From: Verrucomicrobiia bacterium
Lineage (GTDB): Bacteria > Verrucomicrobiota > Verrucomicrobiia > Limisphaerales > UBA1100
Direction: 5' to 3'
DNA length: 64,000 bases
NCBI GenBank assembly: GCA_014239365.1
Contig: JAAZZB010000083.1
Coordinates: 1 to 64,000 of the forward strand
Below the pieces are notes generated by a model, which searched no databases, had not been told where the DNA came from, and saw nothing but the letters and a program-made list of their open reading frames with translations. Position numbers and translations under genes: made by a program. The stretch's first letter is position 1. Every line of letters begins with the position of its first letter. Of this stretch, positions 9,136 to 17,615 are shown piece by piece.

Positions 9136-9363
9136 ATGAAGGTGCGCATTGAATATTGCGCGGCTTGAAATTACGAGCCGCAGGCCGTCAGTTTGGCGGA
9201 CCAACTATTGAAGCTGAAGCAGCGCATTTCGTCATTGGAACTGGTACCCGGTTCCGGCGGAGTGTTCGAAGTCACAGCCGATGATAAACTGGTGTATTCC
9301 AAAAGGGAAACGGGAACCTTCCCGGAGCCCAACGCCGTGCTGCAATCCATCCAGCGATTGTAG
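9136..9363 (+). CDS. SelW-like (SelT/SelW/SelH, Rdx family) selenoprotein with in-frame UGA
   Basis: A 75-codon gene read through an in-frame TGA at 9166-9168 (codon 11) as selenocysteine. It starts MKVRIEYCAA-U-NYEP, giving the C-x-x-U redox motif (Cys8, Sec11) of the thioredoxin-like Rdx family, right after the first beta strand, as in SelW. The C-terminal part, GVFEVTADDKLVYSKRETG then FPEPNAVLQSIQRL, matches the family hallmark (beta strands followed by TGxFPE and a final helix). It ends at TAG 9361-9363. The gene lies 50 bp upstream of tRNA-Sec and immediately before selD, selA and selB, so its host can insert Sec. Ordinary gene finders would miss it because the UGA is read as stop. The likely role is thiol redox chemistry; the partner is unknown. 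Confidence 0.9.
9178..9199 (+). promoter_or_regulatory. Candidate bacterial SECIS hairpin
   Basis: Ten bases after the Sec UGA, CCGC (9178-9181) can pair with GCGG (9196-9199) around a 14-nt loop that has G as its second base; an alternative inner pairing GCC/GGC (9184-9186 with 9195-9197) gives an 8-nt loop beginning GT. Bacterial SECIS elements lie inside the coding sequence just 3' of the UGA and show a G in the first loop positions for SelB binding. The stem here is short, so this is a weak structural call that rests mainly on position. Confidence 0.35.
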
Positions 9364-9413
9364 GCGGCGGCGCGTTGCCTTCCCAACCACGCCACGCGCA
9401 CAGAAAATTCCTC

Positions 9414-9509
9414 GGAGAGTGAAGGGTGCCTGGTGGTCCCCGCGGTCTTCAAAACCGTTGTCGGTTCGTGAACGGGCCGAGGTAGGTTCGATTCCTACCC
9501 TCTCCGCCA
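9414..9509 (+). tRNA. selC: tRNA-Sec (UCA anticodon)
   Basis: A 96-nt tRNA with encoded CCA (9507-9509). Anticodon TCA is at 9449-9451 in the loop CTTCAAA. The acceptor begins GGAGAG (9414-9419) and pairs with CTCTCC before the discriminator G; an eighth pair G-C is reached across one mismatch. The D arm is the long, small-loop type of Sec tRNAs (9425-9430 with 9435-9440, loop TGGT). The variable arm is an 8-bp hairpin, TCGGTTCG/CGGGCCGA with loop TGAA. The T arm is GTAGG/CCTAC with TTCGATT. These features separate it from tRNA-Ser and from suppressor tRNAs. It sits 16 bp before selD. Confidence 0.96.
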
Positions 9510-9525
9510 TTTTTTATTTTTCAAA

Positions 9526-10572
9526 ATGACTGATTCCATCGATCCAACCAATCCCATTTGCCTAACGCAATACAGCCACGGCGCCGGTTGCGGTTGCAAA
9601 ATTTCGCCCAAGGTGCTGGACGAAATCCTCAGCGTCGCCGGCAAGGCCGCGCCAAGCGCGCAGCTCCTCGTCGGCAACGACTCCAAAGACGACGCCGCCG
9701 TGTTCGACCTCGGCAACGGCCAAGCCGTCATCAGCACCACGGATTTTTTTATGCCCATCGTGGACGACCCCTTCGACTTTGGCCAAATCGCTTCGGTGAA
9801 TGCCATCAGCGACATTTACGCGATGGGCGGCACGCCGTTGATGGCCATTGCGGTCCTCGGTTGGCCGATTGAAAAACTCCCGCCCGCCGTGGCCGGTCGC
9901 GTGCTCGAAGGCAGCCGCGCCGCGTGCGAACGCGCCGGCATCCCGCTGGCGGGCGGCCACAGCATCGACGCACCGGAACCGATTTTTGGATTGGCCGTCA
10001 CTGGCCAAGTCGCCGTGAACGATTTGAAACGCAATGACGCTGCGGAAGTGGGTTGCGAATTATTTCTCACCAAACCCCTCGGCGTCGGTCTCGTGACCAC
10101 CGCCCAAAAACGCTGCATCGCCGACGCCGCCGACGTCCAACGCGCCATCGACCAAATGACCACGCTCAATCAAATCGGCAGCACCCTCAGCGCGTTGCCC
10201 GGCGTGAAGGCGATGACCGATGTGACCGGCTTCGGCTTGCTCGGCCATCTCACCGAGCTCTGCGAAGGCAGCAGCGTGAGCGCCATTATCAACAGCACCG
10301 CCGTGCCGCGCCTGCCAAACACCGACCATTACATCGCCGAGGACTGCGCCCCCGGCGGCACCGACCGCAATTTCGAAAGCTACGGCCACCACATCAGTCC
10401 ACTCACCGATGCCCAACGCGCCCTGCTCTGCGATCCCCAAACCAGCGGCGGCCTACTCGTCGCCGTGGCGCCCGATGGCCTCGAAGCCTTCCACGAAGCC
10501 ACTGCCAAAATGAAACTCGAATCCTTCGGCCAACTCACCAAAGCCACCGAACCACTCATCACCGTCAACTAA
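9526..10572 (+). CDS. selD: Selenophosphate synthase (selenide, water dikinase)
   Basis: Makes selenophosphate from selenide and ATP, the selenium donor for tRNA-Sec. The 348-aa protein opens with [17 protein letters not shown]; the catalytic position is Cys22 with Lys25 (equivalent to Cys17/Lys20 of the E. coli enzyme), so this copy is the Cys form and not itself a selenoprotein. The ATP-binding stretch [20 protein letters not shown] and the later [13 protein letters not shown] and [11 protein letters not shown] follow the family order. It starts 16 bp after tRNA-Sec, and its stop (TAA, 10570-10572) overlaps the selA start by one base, implying translational coupling. Confidence 0.98.
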   Translation: MTDSIDPTNPICLTQYSHGAGCGCKISPKVLDEILSVAGKAAPSAQLLVGNDSKDDAAVFDLGNGQAVISTTDFFMPIVDDPFDFGQIASVNAISDIYAMGGTPLMAIAVLGWPIEKLPPAVAGRVLEGSRAACERAGIPLAGGHSIDAPEPIFGLAVTGQVAVNDLKRNDAAEVGCELFLTKPLGVGLVTTAQKRCIADAADVQRAIDQMTTLNQIGSTLSALPGVKAMTDVTGFGLLGHLTELCEGSSVSAIINSTAVPRLPNTDHYIAEDCAPGGTDRNFESYGHHISPLTDAQRALLCDPQTSGGLLVAVAPDGLEAFHEATAKMKLESFGQLTKATEPLITVN

Positions 10573-11918
10573 TGGCCAAGGCGAAGAACAAAAAAAATAA
10601 ACTACGCGCCATCCCCGGCGTGGACACGCTGCTCGAAGCGGTGGCCGACTGCGCCCTGCCCCGCCCGCTTATCGTGGCAACCATTCGCAGGGAGTTGGCT
10701 TCGCTTCGTAAATCAAAACTCATTCCCAAACACGACGAAATCATTTCCGGCCTTCGGCTGCGTTTGAAAGACCTCACGTTATCGCGATTGCAACCGGTCA
10801 TCAACGGCACCGGCGTGGTCGTCCACACCAACCTCGGCCGCTCGCCCATCGCACCGCCGGACAACAGCGGCTACACCAATCTCGAGATCGACCTCGCCAC
10901 CGGACGCCGCGGCAAACGCGCCGCGTACGTCGAGCAATGCCTCGCCGAACTCTGTGGCGCGGAGGCCGCGATGGTCACCAATAATTGCGCCGCCGCGCTC
11001 GTGCTCATTCTGCGCCACTTCACGTCAGACAAAAAAGAAGTCATCATTTCGCGCGGTGAACTCGTGCAAATCGGCGGCGGCTTTCGCATTCCGGATATCC
11101 TCGAAACCACCGACGCCACGCTGCGCGAAGTCGGCACCACCAACCGCACCACGCTCGCCGATTACGCCAAGGCCACCCACAAAAACACCGGCCTCATTCT
11201 CAAAGTCCATCGTAGCAATTTTTTTATGGACGGCTTTGTCGCCGCGCCCGACCGGCGCGAACTGGCCGCGCTCGCCCGCAAAAAACGCGTCCCCTTCGTC
11301 GAAGACCTCGGCAGCGGCGTAATAACCGACACCGAAAACTGGGCCAATGGCCATCACGAAACCACGCCGCGCGAGGTCATTAAAAACGGTGCAGCCCTCG
11401 TCTGTTTCAGTGGCGACAAACTCCTCGGCGGCCCGCAAGCGGGAATCATCGCCGGCAAAGCCAAACACATCGCCGCGCTGAAAAAACATTCCTTCTTCCG
11501 CGCGCTCCGCTGCGACAAGCTCATCCTCACCGCGCTGCAATCCGCCGCCGAAAAATATCTGCGCGGCGAAGGCGACACACTGCCATTGAATCAAAGCCTT
11601 GAAGCCGATTGTAAAATTCTCAAACGCCGCGCCACAAAACTCGCTAAAGCATTGGTGAAACTTCCCGTGACCGTTGCCGTCGCCGAAGGCGAATCCCAAG
11701 TGGGCGGCGGCGCGTTGCCGCAGGCAACTCTGCCGAGCATCACACTCGACCTCGTGCCGGATAATTTGAGCCTCAAAGATTTCGCCACGCGATTGCGGCG
11801 CGCGACCGCGCCGGTGATCGGAGTCATCAGCGGCCAGCGTTTCCGGCTTGATTTGCGAACCATTTTTCCAGAGCAAGAAAAGCAACTTCTCCAATCTATC
11901 CAAGAATCACTTTTATGA
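10572..11918 (+). CDS. selA: L-seryl-tRNA(Sec) selenium transferase
   Basis: A PLP enzyme that converts Ser-tRNA(Sec) to Sec-tRNA(Sec) with selenophosphate. The ATG at 10572 (448 aa) shares a base with the selD stop, and the longer open frame upstream of it lies over selD. Family features: LRAIPGVDTLLE at the N-terminus, PVINGTGVVVHTNLGR (residues 75-90), TNNCAAALVLIL, SRGELVQIGGGFRIPDI, and PLP lysine K283 in CFSGDKLLGGPQAGII. Length is close to the usual ~460 aa. Its stop overlaps the next start (ATGA, 11915-11918), so the transglutaminase-like gene is translationally coupled to it. Confidence 0.98.
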   Translation: MAKAKNKKNKLRAIPGVDTLLEAVADCALPRPLIVATIRRELASLRKSKLIPKHDEIISGLRLRLKDLTLSRLQPVINGTGVVVHTNLGRSPIAPPDNSGYTNLEIDLATGRRGKRAAYVEQCLAELCGAEAAMVTNNCAAALVLILRHFTSDKKEVIISRGELVQIGGGFRIPDILETTDATLREVGTTNRTTLADYAKATHKNTGLILKVHRSNFFMDGFVAAPDRRELAALARKKRVPFVEDLGSGVITDTENWANGHHETTPREVIKNGAALVCFSGDKLLGGPQAGIIAGKAKHIAALKKHSFFRALRCDKLILTALQSAAEKYLRGEGDTLPLNQSLEADCKILKRRATKLAKALVKLPVTVAVAEGESQVGGGALPQATLPSITLDLVPDNLSLKDFATRLRRATAPVIGVISGQRFRLDLRTIFPEQEKQLLQSIQESLL

Positions 11919-12853
11919 AAAAATTTCTGACGCTCATCGCAATGTTGATCGCCTCGCCCATTTTCGCAGCGGACAAAACAATCGTGCGTGGCACGGACCA
12001 ATTCGAATTGGTTTACGAAATGACGCTGCCCAAGCTCACCGCGAACGGTACGCTTTGGATTCCGCTCGCGCGCAGCGATGCCTTCCAAAAAATCCAAACG
12101 CGCGACATCACCTCGCCCGTGCCTTGGCGCAAGACACGCGATGCCTCCGGCGAAAATGAATTCCTCGTGCTGCACCCCACGCCCGCCGACACTAGCAAAC
12201 GCATTTGCATCCGCTACCAAGTCACGCGCAATGAAAAAACCGCGCACGCCGAAGCCGGCAATGCGGCGCTGCATCTCAAGGCCGAAAAACTCGTGCCGCT
12301 CAGCCCGCGCTTCACCGCCATCGCCAAGCGCATCACCGCGAATGCGCCGGACGACCGCGCGCGCGGCAAGGCGCTCTACGATCACGTGCTCGCCCATATG
12401 CGTTACGACAAAACCGGCAAAGGCTGGGGACGCGGCGACGCGCTCTACGCCTGCGACGCGCGCACGGGAAATTGCACCGATTACCACGCCTACTTTATCG
12501 CACTCTGCCGCGCGGCCAACATCCCCGCGCGTTTCGCCATCGGCTTCACCATACCCGCCGACCGCGATGCGGGTGAAATTGGCGGTTACCATTGTTGGGC
12601 GGAATTTTTCGCCGATAAAAAATGGATGCCCGTGGACATCAGCGAAGCCGACAAACATCCTAAACTCGCCGCCTACTATTTCGGCCATCACCCCGCCAAC
12701 CGATTGGAACTCAGCCGCGGCCGCGACATCACCGTCACCCCCGCGCCCAAGTCCGGTCCCTTCAATTATTTCTTCGGCCCACATCTCGAAGTGAACGGGA
12801 AAGAAATTCCAGTAAAGGCGAATTTCAAATTCAAACGGTTGCTAAAAAAATGA
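11915..12853 (+). CDS. Secreted transglutaminase-like (papain-fold) protein
   Basis: A 312-aa protein with signal peptide (MKKFLTLIAMLIASPIFAA), a beta-rich N-terminal domain (~20-125) and a transglutaminase-like core in which the Cys-His-Asp triad is visible: C187 in TGNCTDYHAYF, H226 in GGYHCWAEFF, and D241 in KKWMPVDISEAD. This family covers bacterial peptidases and amidases as well as true transglutaminases, so the reaction is undefined. It overlaps selA by 4 nt (ATGA), an unexpected partner since nothing in Sec synthesis needs a secreted papain-fold enzyme. No in-frame UGA is seen. The C-terminal domain (ITVTPAPKSGPFNYFFGPH) is typical of this transglutaminase subgroup. Confidence 0.88.
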   Translation: MKKFLTLIAMLIASPIFAADKTIVRGTDQFELVYEMTLPKLTANGTLWIPLARSDAFQKIQTRDITSPVPWRKTRDASGENEFLVLHPTPADTSKRICIRYQVTRNEKTAHAEAGNAALHLKAEKLVPLSPRFTAIAKRITANAPDDRARGKALYDHVLAHMRYDKTGKGWGRGDALYACDARTGNCTDYHAYFIALCRAANIPARFAIGFTIPADRDAGEIGGYHCWAEFFADKKWMPVDISEADKHPKLAAYYFGHHPANRLELSRGRDITVTPAPKSGPFNYFFGPHLEVNGKEIPVKANFKFKRLLKK

Positions 12854-12870
12854 AAGCCGGGATGCCCATC

Positions 12871-12944
12871 GTGCTGCCGGCATCTTGCCGGCAGAATTTT
12901 GATTTTCAAAAACCGTTGACCTGCCGGCAAGATGCCGGCAGCAC
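12871..12944. repeat. REPIN-like inverted repeat, copy 1 (before selB)
   Basis: Two perfect 24-nt inverted arms (12871-12894 and 12921-12944) separated by 26 nt. Each arm is also a palindrome: CTGCCGGCA and TGCCGGCAG around a 3-nt loop TCT or AGA. This double-hairpin layout is that of REPINs, i.e. two REP sequences in inverted orientation. A second copy lies at 52532-52595. No RAYT-type transposase is seen in the window. It occupies almost the whole gap between the transglutaminase stop and the selB ATG, so it may act as an attenuator or mRNA-stability hairpin. Confidence 0.9.
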
Positions 12945-12950
12945 ATTACG

Positions 12951-14840
12951 ATGACCCCCCACCACGCCATCCTCGCCACGGCCGGTCATATTGATCACGG
13001 CAAGAGCGCTTTAGTAAAGGCTCTCACCGGCAATGACCCCGATCGTTTGCCGGAGGAAAAACTGCGCGGCATCACCATCGACCTCGGCTTTGCGCATTTG
13101 GAGTTGCCCGGCCACAGCCTCGGCATTGTGGATGTGCCGGGCCATCAGGATTTTGTAAAAAATATGGTAGCCGGTGTGGGCGCAGTGGATCTCGCGCTGC
13201 TCGTGGTTGCCGCCGATGACGGCTGGATGCCGCAAACCGAAGAGCATCTGCAAATCCTCAGCTATCTCGGCGCGACGCGCGGCGTGGTGGCCCTCACCAA
13301 ATCCGACCTCGTGGAGGACACCACCAAACGCGAAAACGAAATCCGTCAGCAACTCCAAAACAGTCCGCTCGCCGATGCCGCAATCGTCCCGGTGTCCGCC
13401 CATAACGGCACCGGTTTGGAGCAATTAAAAACCGCCCTCGCCGCTGCCGCCGAAACAATGCCGCCACACACCGACGACGGCCAACCGCGCTTGGCCGTTG
13501 ACCGTGTGTTCACGTTGCAAGGCATCGGCACCGTCGTCACCGGCACGCTCACCGGCGGCACGATGAGCAAGGGCGCCACCGTCACCGCGCATCCACCCGG
13601 GCGCGACACGCGCATCCGCACATTACAATCCCACAACCGCGCGCAGGACACCGCGCAGCCCGGCACGCGCACCGCGCTGAATCTCGCCGATGCCGCGCGC
13701 GGCGATTTGCCTCGCGGCGCGACCATCACTCTGCCCGCGCTCGCCACCCCCACGCGCACGCTCGACGTGTTGCTCGAACGCTCCGCGCGCCTCGGCCAGG
13801 AATGCGCCCCGCTCCGCAACGACACCCGCGTGCGCGTGCATCACGGCAGCGGCCATTGGCCCGCGCGATTGGTTTTGGTGGAAGGCAAAACCCTCGCGCC
13901 CGGCGCAACGCAACTCGCCCAACTGCGCCTCGAACACCCCGCGTGCGTGTGGCCCGGCGATCGCATTGTCATCCGCAACTGGCCCGAAAGCGCCACGCTC
14001 GCCGGCGGTCGCGTGCTCGATGCGCAAGGCGATCGACAAGGCTTGCGCTCGGCGGCGCACAAACTTTTTTTGCAAACCCGCGCCAATGCTCCCAAAAGCG
14101 CCGAAGCGTGGATCACCTCGCAACTCGCACGCGACGGCATTGCGCGGCGAAATGCACTGCTTCGCCCCTCCACTTTTTCCACTGCTGAAATTGAGGCCGC
14201 CATAACCGCGCTGTCCACCGCCGAGACTGCATTGGCCGCCGGAGATTGGATTGCTGATTCAGCGCGTTGGAAAAAAGCGTGCGAAGCAATGGCAGCCGCA
14301 GTGAACGCGGAACACCGCGCCCATCCCGAACGGCCGGGGTTGGCGATGGAAGCACTGCGGCCTCTGACGCAAAAGGCGTTTCCGATTGGCGATGTGTTTG
14401 CGGAATTACTGGACAGTCTTTGCCAAAATGGATTCAAGCGGCAGGCAAAATATTTAGTAGCGCTCACGCATAAACCGGCGTTGCCGCCGCATCTGCGCGC
14501 GGCGGGCGAAAAAATCCGGCAAGCCCTTACCGAGGCCGATCCACCCGCGCGGAAAATTCTGGCCGGCACTTCCGAAGGCTCGCAGGCGTTGCGGTTTCTC
14601 ATCGAAGCGGGCGAAGTGATTGAGGTAAGCCCCGAGTTGGCAATGAGCGCGGCGCAGTTCAATCGCTTTCGGATGCTGCTGAAAAAACATTTACGCGCAC
14701 ACGGCAAAGCCACCGCCAGCGAATTGCGACAAGCGCTGGGCACCACGCGACGCATTTTAATTCCGCTCTTGGAAAAAATGGATCGCGATGGCGTGACACT
14801 GCGACAGGACAATGTACGCGTGTTGCGGCCGGAAAAATAA
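12951..14840 (+). CDS. selB: Selenocysteine-specific elongation factor SelB
   Basis: A GTPase that carries Sec-tRNA(Sec) to the ribosome at UGA codons marked by SECIS. The 629-aa protein has the EF-Tu-type G motifs: GHIDHGKSALVKAL (G1, residues 12-25), RGITIDLGFAHLELP (G2, SelB type), DVPGHQDFV (G3), and ALTKSDLV (G4). Translation-factor beta barrels follow (VDRVFTLQGIGTVVTGTL), then winged-helix domains at the C-terminus (HGKATASELRQALGTTRR) that bind SECIS RNA. The ATG lies only 7 nt after the REPIN-like hairpin, with no clear Shine-Dalgarno sequence of its own. It completes the Sec machinery of the locus. Confidence 0.98.
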   Translation: MTPHHAILATAGHIDHGKSALVKALTGNDPDRLPEEKLRGITIDLGFAHLELPGHSLGIVDVPGHQDFVKNMVAGVGAVDLALLVVAADDGWMPQTEEHLQILSYLGATRGVVALTKSDLVEDTTKRENEIRQQLQNSPLADAAIVPVSAHNGTGLEQLKTALAAAAETMPPHTDDGQPRLAVDRVFTLQGIGTVVTGTLTGGTMSKGATVTAHPPGRDTRIRTLQSHNRAQDTAQPGTRTALNLADAARGDLPRGATITLPALATPTRTLDVLLERSARLGQECAPLRNDTRVRVHHGSGHWPARLVLVEGKTLAPGATQLAQLRLEHPACVWPGDRIVIRNWPESATLAGGRVLDAQGDRQGLRSAAHKLFLQTRANAPKSAEAWITSQLARDGIARRNALLRPSTFSTAEIEAAITALSTAETALAAGDWIADSARWKKACEAMAAAVNAEHRAHPERPGLAMEALRPLTQKAFPIGDVFAELLDSLCQNGFKRQAKYLVALTHKPALPPHLRAAGEKIRQALTEADPPARKILAGTSEGSQALRFLIEAGEVIEVSPELAMSAAQFNRFRMLLKKHLRAHGKATASELRQALGTTRRILIPLLEKMDRDGVTLRQDNVRVLRPEK

Positions 14841-14855
14841 TCCGCGCTATTTGCG

Positions 14856-16253
14856 CTATTTGTAATCGCTGCCGTTGAGGCTGTTGATCACGCTCTTTTG
14901 CCACGTCGCAAGTTCGGCTTTCATTCGGATAAGGCGCTCGGGCTGCACGTGGGCGAGGTCCAATTTTTCAGCCATATCGCGGCGGAGATTGTAGAGTTTG
15001 TATTGCACGGAGGTCCCGTTTTTGTGGGGGATGCGGTGCAGTTTCCAATCGCCGGAAATCCACGCCGCCGCGTGCGGGAATTCGTCGAGCGGATATTCCT
15101 TGTCCACGAAACCCGCCTTGGGCACAGGCGAAATTTCGCCGGCGGACTGTTCCCTGCGAAGTGCCTCCAACATCTTGCGCGCGTGCATACCGCGGCCACC
15201 CGTTTTATAATTCCAAAAACCCATCGGCTTGGCGCGGCGAAAAGATTTGCCCCGCAACAATCCCGCAAGGCTAACGCCATCGAGCACCGGCTGATGTTCA
15301 GGCAGTTTGACTCCAGCCAATTCCAGCACGGTCGGATAAATATCAACCGTGTTCGCGGGCACTTGAGTGATGCGATTTTTTTTGATAACCGCCGGCCACT
15401 CGATGATCGCCGGCACGCGAATGCCGCCTTCGAGCAGCACCCCTTTCTTGCCGCTCAATCCGCCCATCGAATTGGGCTTGAGCCCGCCGTTATCGCTGCA
15501 GTACCAAAGCACGGTGTTATCCGCGACGCCGAGCTTGCGAATGCCGTTGCGGAGTTTGCCCATCGCGGAATCCATCCCGGCGATCTCCGCATAAAAATTT
15601 GCCATCGCCTTGGGCTCGTCTTTGTATTGTTTCAAAAACTCTTCCCCACCCCGATGCGGACCATGCGGGCTACCGAACCAAACCACGGCGAGGAACGGCT
15701 TGTCCTTCACCTTCGCCATCCACTTCAGCGCGAGCTCCACCGTGACTTCCGAGCTTTCGCCTTTCGTTTCAATCACTTTTCCGTTGTGACTAAAGAGCGG
15801 ATTGTTATCGTAAAAATTCGGCGCGGAAAACCATTCATCAAATCCGTTCTTCCCCGGTGCCACTTCGCTCTCTGCGCGCACTGATCCCAAATGCCATTTG
15901 CCAAAATGCCCCGTTGCGTAGCCCGCCTTTTGCAATGCCTCGGCCACGGTGATCTCATTGTTCCGCAGCGTGTGACCCCACTGAAAACAGCCCATCCGAT
16001 TCGGATGCCGCCCCGTGAGCACGCTCGCGCGCGTGGGCGAACACACCGGCGCCGCCGCATAAAACCGATCAAAGCGCAGCCCTGTTTTTGCCATCGCATC
16101 GAACACCGGTGTTTTCAAAACCTTGTGCCCCATGTAGCCCATATCGCCCCAGCCTTGATCATCGGCCATGGCGAGAATGATGTTTGGGCGCTTTGCTGCC
16201 GAACCGGTTTGCACCAACAACAGCACCGTGAGGATGAGTAAAGATTTTTTCAT
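14856..16253 (-). CDS. Sulfatase (arylsulfatase A type)
   Basis: A 465-aa secreted sulfatase. Signal peptide MKKSLLILTVLLLVQTGSAA, then PNIILAMADDQGWGDMGYMG, C71-S-P-T-R75 followed by ASVLTG (formylglycine motif), GHFGKWHLG (the conserved catalytic GKWHLG box), FGSPHGPHRG, and WYCSDNGGLKPN. Length is typical. The start overlaps the stop of the upstream sulfatase gene by 4 nt (ATGA on the minus strand, 16250-16253), so the two are translationally coupled and probably act on the same substrate. It converges with selB, with 15 bp between the stops. Confidence 0.92.
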   Translation of the reverse strand: MKKSLLILTVLLLVQTGSAAKRPNIILAMADDQGWGDMGYMGHKVLKTPVFDAMAKTGLRFDRFYAAAPVCSPTRASVLTGRHPNRMGCFQWGHTLRNNEITVAEALQKAGYATGHFGKWHLGSVRAESEVAPGKNGFDEWFSAPNFYDNNPLFSHNGKVIETKGESSEVTVELALKWMAKVKDKPFLAVVWFGSPHGPHRGGEEFLKQYKDEPKAMANFYAEIAGMDSAMGKLRNGIRKLGVADNTVLWYCSDNGGLKPNSMGGLSGKKGVLLEGGIRVPAIIEWPAVIKKNRITQVPANTVDIYPTVLELAGVKLPEHQPVLDGVSLAGLLRGKSFRRAKPMGFWNYKTGGRGMHARKMLEALRREQSAGEISPVPKAGFVDKEYPLDEFPHAAAWISGDWKLHRIPHKNGTSVQYKLYNLRRDMAEKLDLAHVQPERLIRMKAELATWQKSVINSLNGSDYK

Positions 16254-17587
16254 TTTCGTTTTTTAGGATACTTGGACAAATCAAATTTCGTCCGCGTGCC
16301 CTTCATTCGGTCGAGTTCCTTTTGCAACCGCGCGCGAATGGCGCGCGCTTTCTGCGGCACATCGCCGCGACTGAGTGGATTTTTTTCCAGCACATCGCGC
16401 GTCACATTAAAAAACGTCCCATCCGGGTACAGCTTCCAATCCTGCGTGCGGACAAATTGCTGACCGTTCATTCCGCCGTTTCGAGCATACCAGCAATAAC
16501 TGACTTCACGCGCGGACTTGCCGCCCTTGAGATGGCTGAGAAAACTCAGGCCGTCAATTTTGTGTTCCACCTTTGCGCCGGCCACCTCGGCAATCGTCGG
16601 GAGGACATCAGAGAAATTCAAAATCGCCTGCGTCGTTTGGCCGGGCTTGATGGTGCCGGGCCAGCTCGCGATGAACGGAACGTGATTGCCCGCATCGGGC
16701 ATCGTGCCTTTGCCGCCTTGAATCACCCGGCCATTCATCACGCCGCGCACGCTCTTCGCCGTGCCATTGTCGCCGGTGAAAATAATGAGCGTGTTATTGG
16801 TGAGCCCTTCGGCCTCCACTTTGGCAACGAGTTTGCCAACGAGTTTATCCACGTAAGCCACCATCTCGCGGAAATATTTGGGCTGCTTTTGGCTGCCCCC
16901 CGCGCCCTTGGATTTTGGATCCCAATCCTTGCTGTCCGGCGTGGGCTCGAAAGGCCAATGCGGCAGGATCATCGGGTAATAGCCAAAGAACGGCCGCCCC
17001 TTGTTGCGCCCAATGAAGTCGCACAAATAATCACAGGCAATATCCGGCCCGTACTTGCCGGTATAATTGATCGGCTTACCGTTCACCTCCATCCCCGGAT
17101 TCGGATAGCGGCTCGGCAGTCGCGTGAGTTGCCACAGGCAATATTCATCAAACCCAAACTTGTTTGGCCCCTTCATTCCGCCTTCGAGCTGCCACTTGCC
17201 CACGACACACGTTTTGTAACCGGCCGATTTCATCACGTGCCCGAACGTCCTTGCCTTCGGATCAAGAATACCAAACCGAATATAATTCCGTTGATTATAA
17301 ATCCCCGTCATCATCTGCACACGGCTCGGCGTACAAATCGGCTGCGAGTAACCGTGATCAAACCGCATCCCTTCCGCCGCAAGTTTATCGAGATGCGGCG
17401 TGTGATAATGATCCTTCTCCCCCGCCTTCGCCTTTGGATAATTATACTTCGCAATCACCTCCCGATACGCACTCACACATTCCCACCCCATATCATCCGC
17501 CATGATGAGAATGACATTCGGTTTCGTCTCCTTCGCCGAAGCCAAGAACGCAATGAACAAAACCCCAACAGTCAAAAAAAAGCGCAT
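16250..17587 (-). CDS. Sulfatase
   Basis: A 445-aa secreted sulfatase, first gene of a two-gene unit with the next sulfatase. Signal peptide MRFFLTVGVLFIAFLASA; PNVILIMADDMGWECVSAYR; C85-T-P-S-R89 (formylglycine motif) in a slightly longer N-terminal region; CVVGKWQLEGG where most sulfatases have GKWHLG, so the conserved His is replaced by Gln; and IIFTGDNGTAKSVRG. The C-terminus is strongly basic (KFDLSKYPKKRK). The Gln at the GKWHLG position is worth noting, since that His usually contacts the sulfate; subfamilies with this variant exist, so I do not call it inactive. Confidence 0.9.
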   Translation of the reverse strand: MRFFLTVGVLFIAFLASAKETKPNVILIMADDMGWECVSAYREVIAKYNYPKAKAGEKDHYHTPHLDKLAAEGMRFDHGYSQPICTPSRVQMMTGIYNQRNYIRFGILDPKARTFGHVMKSAGYKTCVVGKWQLEGGMKGPNKFGFDEYCLWQLTRLPSRYPNPGMEVNGKPINYTGKYGPDIACDYLCDFIGRNKGRPFFGYYPMILPHWPFEPTPDSKDWDPKSKGAGGSQKQPKYFREMVAYVDKLVGKLVAKVEAEGLTNNTLIIFTGDNGTAKSVRGVMNGRVIQGGKGTMPDAGNHVPFIASWPGTIKPGQTTQAILNFSDVLPTIAEVAGAKVEHKIDGLSFLSHLKGGKSAREVSYCWYARNGGMNGQQFVRTQDWKLYPDGTFFNVTRDVLEKNPLSRGDVPQKARAIRARLQKELDRMKGTRTKFDLSKYPKKRK

Positions 17588-17615
17588 CCGCGATTAAATC
17601 ACCTCACCACGGAAG

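Noticed and set aside
9232..9510. Minus-strand open frame beginning [15 protein letters not shown]
   Set aside because: It is the reverse complement of tRNA-Sec plus flanking sequence, a known type of spurious gene call, and it overlaps the SelW-like gene.
9526..10572. SelD as a selenoprotein
   Set aside because: The catalytic position is encoded as Cys and there is no in-frame UGA.
11591..12784. Minus-strand frame across selA and the transglutaminase-like gene
   Set aside because: Spans two well-supported genes on the other strand and shows no domain.
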